DNA from: Natrinema thermotolerans DSM 11552
GTDB taxonomy: Archaea; Halobacteriota; Halobacteria; Halobacteriales; Natrialbaceae
Reading direction: 5' to 3'
Assembly (NCBI GenBank): GCA_000337115.1
Contig: AOIR01000048.1
Coordinates: 50,856 to 103,482 of the forward strand
Length of the DNA stretch: 52,627 bases
Of the stretch, positions 49,279 to 52,627 are shown one piece after another. A model generated the notes under the pieces. That model saw only the letters and a list, made by a program, of their open reading frames with translations, searched no databases and was not told the origin of the DNA. The translations under genes and the position numbers were made by a program. The stretch's first letter is position 1; the number at the start of each line of letters is the position of its first letter.

Positions 49279-51183
49279 TCAGTCACCTGCAGCGGGTTCG
49301 ATTCGTACCTGTGCGGTCGGTTCGCGGTCCTCCTCGGCGAGGTTGACCTCGTAGCCCTCGACGATTTCGGCGGGCTCGAAGGGGTTACCGTTGTACTTCA
49401 GCAGGCTCGTAAGCTTCTCGCCGAACCGACCAAGCTCCTTCTGGAGCAGGCCGCGGAACTGCGCCGTGGCGTTCATCTCGACGACCATCGCCTCGTCGAC
49501 GCTCTCGAGGAATTCGGTCACCTCCCGCTCGGGGAACGGCATCATATCGGAGACGCTGAGCCCCTTTACCGAGTGGCCGTTCTCGTTGAGCCGTCCGATG
49601 GCCTCCTCGACCGCGCCCTGGCTCGAGCCCCACGTGATGATGCCGTAGTCGGCCGTCTCGTCGCCGAAGTAGGTCTGGGTGGACTCACGCTCTTCGTCGA
49701 GTTCAGCGCGGATGGACTCGAGTTTCTCGAGGCGGCGGTCCATCTGGGCGACGCGGTTGTCGGGGTCCTCGCTGATGTGGCCGACCGGGCTGTGTTCGTT
49801 CCCGGTGGCGAGGAAGCGCCCGCCCTTCTGGCCGGGGATCGACCGCGACGCGACGCCGTTCTCGGCGGTCTCGTAGTTGAACCGCTTGAACTTCCCGGAG
49901 TTGTCGTGGGCGGCCTCGCGGAGTTCGTCCTCGGTCAGCGTCGAGCCAAGATCCGGCGAGACCTCGCGGTCGAAAAAGTCGACATCGACGTTGGTGTTCT
50001 CGCCGGAGAGCTTCTGGTCGTAGATGACGATCGCCGGGATCTGGTAGTCCCAGGCGATGTCGAAGGCCAACCGGGTCTGTTCGTAGGCCTCCTCGATGGT
50101 ACCGGGCGCGAAGACGACCCGCTGGGAGTCGCCCTGGCTCGTGTAGAGGACGTGTTCGAGGTCGGCCTGTTCGGGTTTGGTCGGCATCCCGGTCGAGGGG
50201 CCGGCCCGCATCGACTCGACGAGGACGACCGGCGTCTCGGTCATCTCGGCGAGCCCGAGCGGTTCGGACATCAGCGCGAAACCGCCGCCGGAGGAGCCGG
50301 ACATGGCCTTGACGCCGGCGTGGCTCGCGCCGACGGCCAGCGCGGCCGCGGCGATCTCGTCCTCGACCTGCTCGGAGACCCCGCCCATGTCGGGGAAGTT
50401 CTGCGCGAGGATGGTGAACACGTCCGTCCACGGCGTCATCGGGTAGCCGGCGATGAACCGACAGCCGGCGTCGATCGCGCCGTAGGCGATCGCGTTCGAA
50501 CCCGACAGCAGCGCCTGCTCGGCGTCGTGAGTGCCTTCGGGGGCCCGCAGGTCGTGTTCGAACTCGTACTCCTCCCGCGTCGTCTCGTAGGCCTCGTGGA
50601 GGATCTCGAGGTTCGCCTCGAGAACGTCCCCGCCCATCGCGTCGGACATCAGGTCCTCGATGTGCTCGAGTTCCATGTCCAGCAGCGCCGCGGTGACGCC
50701 GACGCCGGCGGTGTTGCGCATGACCTCGCGACCGTGTTCGCGTGCGAGTCCGCGCAGGTCCATCGGGAAGACGTGCCAATCGTTTTCCTCGGCACGCTCG
50801 TGGAGATCGATCGCGTCGACGTCTTCCTCGCTGATGAGACCCTCGTCGTAGACGATGATCCCGCCCTCGCGAAGTTCGTCCAAGTTCTCCGAGAGGGGCT
50901 TGATCTCCTCGTTGCCGTAGTAGGCTTCCTCCTGCGGGTTGCGGGCGAAGGAGTCACCCAGCGAGAGCAGGAAGTTGTAGCCGTCGCCGCGTGACTGTAC
51001 CTCATGGTCCGCGGCTCGGATCTCGACGTAGGTGTGGCCGCCGCGGATCCGCGACGGATAGTGGCGGTGGGTAAATACGTCGAGCCCCGAGCGCATCAGC
51101 GCCTTGGCGAAATTCTGGCTCGTCGAGTCGATCCCGTCGCCGGAACCGCCCGCGATTCGCCAGATGAGTTCATCGTCGCTCAT
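49279..51183 (-). CDS. 2-oxoacid:ferredoxin oxidoreductase, alpha subunit
   Basis: Fused gamma-alpha subunit, 634 residues. The N-terminal ~190 residues are the gamma domain (RIAGGSGDGIDSTSQNFAKA, then RHYPSRIRGGHTYVEIR). From ~200 the alpha domain carries SGSNAIAYGAIDAGCRFIAG then YPMTPWTDVF and KAMSGSSGGGFALMSEPLGL. The C-terminal transketolase-C-like domain includes YGIITWGSSQGAVEEAIGRL. The enzyme decarboxylates 2-oxoacids to acyl-CoA and reduces ferredoxin. It is translationally coupled to the beta subunit, with alpha first. Length suggests PorA rather than KorA (recollection only). Confidence 0.92.
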   Translation of the reverse strand: MSDDELIWRIAGGSGDGIDSTSQNFAKALMRSGLDVFTHRHYPSRIRGGHTYVEIRAADHEVQSRGDGYNFLLSLGDSFARNPQEEAYYGNEEIKPLSENLDELREGGIIVYDEGLISEEDVDAIDLHERAEENDWHVFPMDLRGLAREHGREVMRNTAGVGVTAALLDMELEHIEDLMSDAMGGDVLEANLEILHEAYETTREEYEFEHDLRAPEGTHDAEQALLSGSNAIAYGAIDAGCRFIAGYPMTPWTDVFTILAQNFPDMGGVSEQVEDEIAAAALAVGASHAGVKAMSGSSGGGFALMSEPLGLAEMTETPVVLVESMRAGPSTGMPTKPEQADLEHVLYTSQGDSQRVVFAPGTIEEAYEQTRLAFDIAWDYQIPAIVIYDQKLSGENTNVDVDFFDREVSPDLGSTLTEDELREAAHDNSGKFKRFNYETAENGVASRSIPGQKGGRFLATGNEHSPVGHISEDPDNRVAQMDRRLEKLESIRAELDEERESTQTYFGDETADYGIITWGSSQGAVEEAIGRLNENGHSVKGLSVSDMMPFPEREVTEFLESVDEAMVVEMNATAQFRGLLQKELGRFGEKLTSLLKYNGNPFEPAEIVEGYEVNLAEEDREPTAQVRIEPAAGD

Positions 51184-51409
51184 AGTGGATCAGTGGCCGA
51201 TGATCGACCGTATCCTCGAGTTTGCTCCACGCGACCTAAAGACTTTGCTATAGATTACCAAGGATCTTTCGTGAAGAATGGACGTACATTGAAGAATATG
51301 TATGAACGATCATTACGATAGCCGGGAACCCGTTGCTGTTCGTCACATTCGATCGGGAACGAGTGTATCGTTTCTCAGCGTTGAAGCAGACGTGACGGCT
51401 CCCGTCGAT

Positions 51410-52195
51410 TCACGCGTCGGTCCCGAGCCCGTCCGGGTCGACTGCCTCGAGACCCCATTCGTCGAGGAAGTCCTCGAGGAAGGCAGCTCGATCGGGGAGT
51501 TCGTCGGGGTGATGGGAGTCGGTGCCGACGGTGACGGCCACGTCGTGGTCGCGGAGAACGGTGAGGAACCGCTCGGCGGGATGGACGACCCCGGCGTCGG
51601 AAAGCGCCCGCCCGGCGTTTACCTCCGGCACCGTTCGCGAGTCGGCAAGTGCCCGCGCCACGCGCCGGTAGTGGGCCTCGGTCGCCCGCCCCCGGAGCGG
51701 CGGCGTCCGCTCGAGCAGGTCGACGTGGGCCGCGATATCGAACAGTTCCGACTCGACGAGCGCGACCAGCCGGTCGAAGTACTCGTCGACGACCGCGTCG
51801 CGTTCGGCGTCGGACATCGCCGCGAAGTGGGACGCGACCTGGACGTTGTTGCCGTCGACGGCGTGGACGCTGCCGATCGCGTACTCGAAGCCCGCCTCCG
51901 AGAGGAAAGCGTCGATGGCCGCCTCGTCGCGCGGATCGTAGTCCATCTCGACGGCGTCGTAGATCTCGAGGTCGAACGCCTCGCGCAGTCGCTCGATCCC
52001 CCGACGGCGGCGCTCGTAGGTGAGATCGAGGTTGAAGCCGTAGACCCCCCGCATCGACTCGGGCCGCTCGCGCGAGGCCACGTTGCAGTGGTCGGCGAAC
52101 CCGATGCCGTCGAGACCGGCCGCCTCGGCCGTCCGAACCATCGATCGAAGGAAGTCTCCGTCCGAGTAGTTCGAGTGAACGTGAAAGTCCCGCAT
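51410..52195 (-). CDS. PHP-domain hydrolase (histidinol-phosphatase-like)
   Basis: A 261-residue metal-dependent phosphoesterase. The N-terminal MRDFHVHSNYSDGD gives HxH, and GIGFADHCNV, AVEMDYDP, YAIGSVHAVDG and VGTDSHHPDEL supply the other PHP metal ligands in order. It could be a histidinol phosphatase (HisK) or a related nucleotide/sugar phosphatase; there are no his genes nearby. The start codon is the family start, and the gap to the LUD gene carries its promoter. Confidence 0.88.
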   Translation of the reverse strand: MRDFHVHSNYSDGDFLRSMVRTAEAAGLDGIGFADHCNVASRERPESMRGVYGFNLDLTYERRRRGIERLREAFDLEIYDAVEMDYDPRDEAAIDAFLSEAGFEYAIGSVHAVDGNNVQVASHFAAMSDAERDAVVDEYFDRLVALVESELFDIAAHVDLLERTPPLRGRATEAHYRRVARALADSRTVPEVNAGRALSDAGVVHPAERFLTVLRDHDVAVTVGTDSHHPDELPDRAAFLEDFLDEWGLEAVDPDGLGTDA

Positions 52196-52320
52196 ACGTC
52201 GCCGACCACGGGTGACGTGTTAGTCGTTTTGCTTATTGGCGGTATTCGACCCGGTAATTCGTGATTGGGCCCAGCGTGTGGCACTCGTGGACGGCAGTGC
52301 GGGGCGACCGAACGACGAAG

Positions 52321-52349
52321 TAACACCGGTGTAATCAGCTAACACCGGT
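52321..52349. promoter_or_regulatory. Repeated TAACACCGGT element upstream of the LUD gene
   Basis: TAACACCGGT occurs at 52321-52330 and 52340-52349 (spacing 19). The first copy extends into the perfect palindrome ACACCGGTGT (52323-52332). This lies 55-83 bases before the LUD start, between it and the divergent PHP gene. Confidence 0.5.
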
Positions 52350-52403
52350 ATCCGCGAACACTTACGGTGATCTCGGCCCCAGACGAACGTACGGCAACGA
52401 CAC

Positions 52404-52627
52404 ATGTCACAACGAAAACCGGACTACGTAGACGACGCCGAGATCGACGCGACGCTCGACGAACTGCCGACCGACGAGGCCATCGAGGCGACCGTCGACA
52501 ACCTCGAGGCGAACGGCTTCGACGTCGTCGTGGCCGACTCAACCGAAGAGGCCCTCGAAGCGGTCCAATCACGGATCCCTGCCGGTGCGTCGGTGATGAA
52601 CGGCCACTCCACGACGCTCGAGGAGAT
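52404..52627 (+). CDS. LUD-domain protein, 5' part only
   Basis: The first 74 codons of a gene that leaves the window: MSQRKPDYVDDAEIDATLDE, then NLEANGFDVVVADSTEEALE and IPAGASVMNGHSTTLEE. These match the N-terminal half of LutC/YkgG-like LUD proteins, which are linked to lactate utilisation complexes. The SVMNGHSTTLEEI segment is the diagnostic substrate loop. Rest of the gene and neighbours lie to the right. The repeat upstream suggests regulated expression. Confidence 0.8.
   Translation, partial: MSQRKPDYVDDAEIDATLDELPTDEAIEATVDNLEANGFDVVVADSTEEALEAVQSRIPAGASVMNGHSTTLEE

Overview
The window is a piece of haloarchaeal chromosome. The DNA is very GC-rich, the proteins are strongly acidic, and many genes have a TATA-like box about 27 bases before the start codon, as expected for leaderless transcripts. 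Twin-arginine signals are common on exported proteins, and there is a Cdc6/Orc1 gene beside an origin carrying haloarchaeal-type ORB repeats. The gene families and a dispersed intergenic element suggest the Natrialbales (Natrinema/Haloterrigena-like). That placement is from memory and has not been tested.

Layout, left to right. 1-8.6 kb: the start of a 3-hydroxyacyl-CoA dehydrogenase, a helix-hairpin-helix protein, an abutting gluconeogenic pair (class I FBP aldolase and FBPase), a Tat-exported trypsin-like protein, small membrane and lipoproteins, and an aldehyde dehydrogenase. 8.6-10.8 kb: orc1 and the replication origin, with ORB repeats, an AT-rich unwinding region and a 13-bp inverted repeat. 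10.9-21.1 kb: glutamate dehydrogenase, acyl-CoA dehydrogenase, a RIO-like kinase, a second aldehyde dehydrogenase and a GlmU-like nucleotidyltransferase. 21.1-27 kb: a structured intergenic region, a nitrilase-family amidase, small regulators, an AbrB-PhoU regulator, an NAD-kinase-like protein and a CinA-like protein.

27.2-29.7 kb holds a winged-helix regulator followed by queD, queE and queC, which make preQ0 for archaeosine. A perfect 15-bp palindrome lies between the promoter and the queD start. 29.7-35.3 kb holds a TusA-like protein overlapping a CopD-like membrane protein, a four-fold DUF2249 protein, an iron-type alcohol dehydrogenase and a fragment of a BKACE-family gene. 35.3-40.3 kb is a molybdenum region: YqeC, MobA and a formate-dehydrogenase-like molybdoenzyme, with a less GC-rich HTH gene between them.

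41.3-45.2 kb is the most unusual unit. It is a three-gene operon of an unknown helical protein, a PQQ alcohol-dehydrogenase-type beta-propeller without a signal peptide, and a Tat-exported double-cupredoxin protein. Two perfect palindromes precede it and a hairpin/T-tract follows it. The remaining right end carries a DMT transporter, an orphan NosL lipoprotein, an SRPBCC protein, an Lrp regulator, a two-subunit 2-oxoacid:ferredoxin oxidoreductase, a PHP hydrolase and the start of a LUD-domain protein. No rRNA, intact tRNA, CRISPR array or complete insertion sequence was seen.
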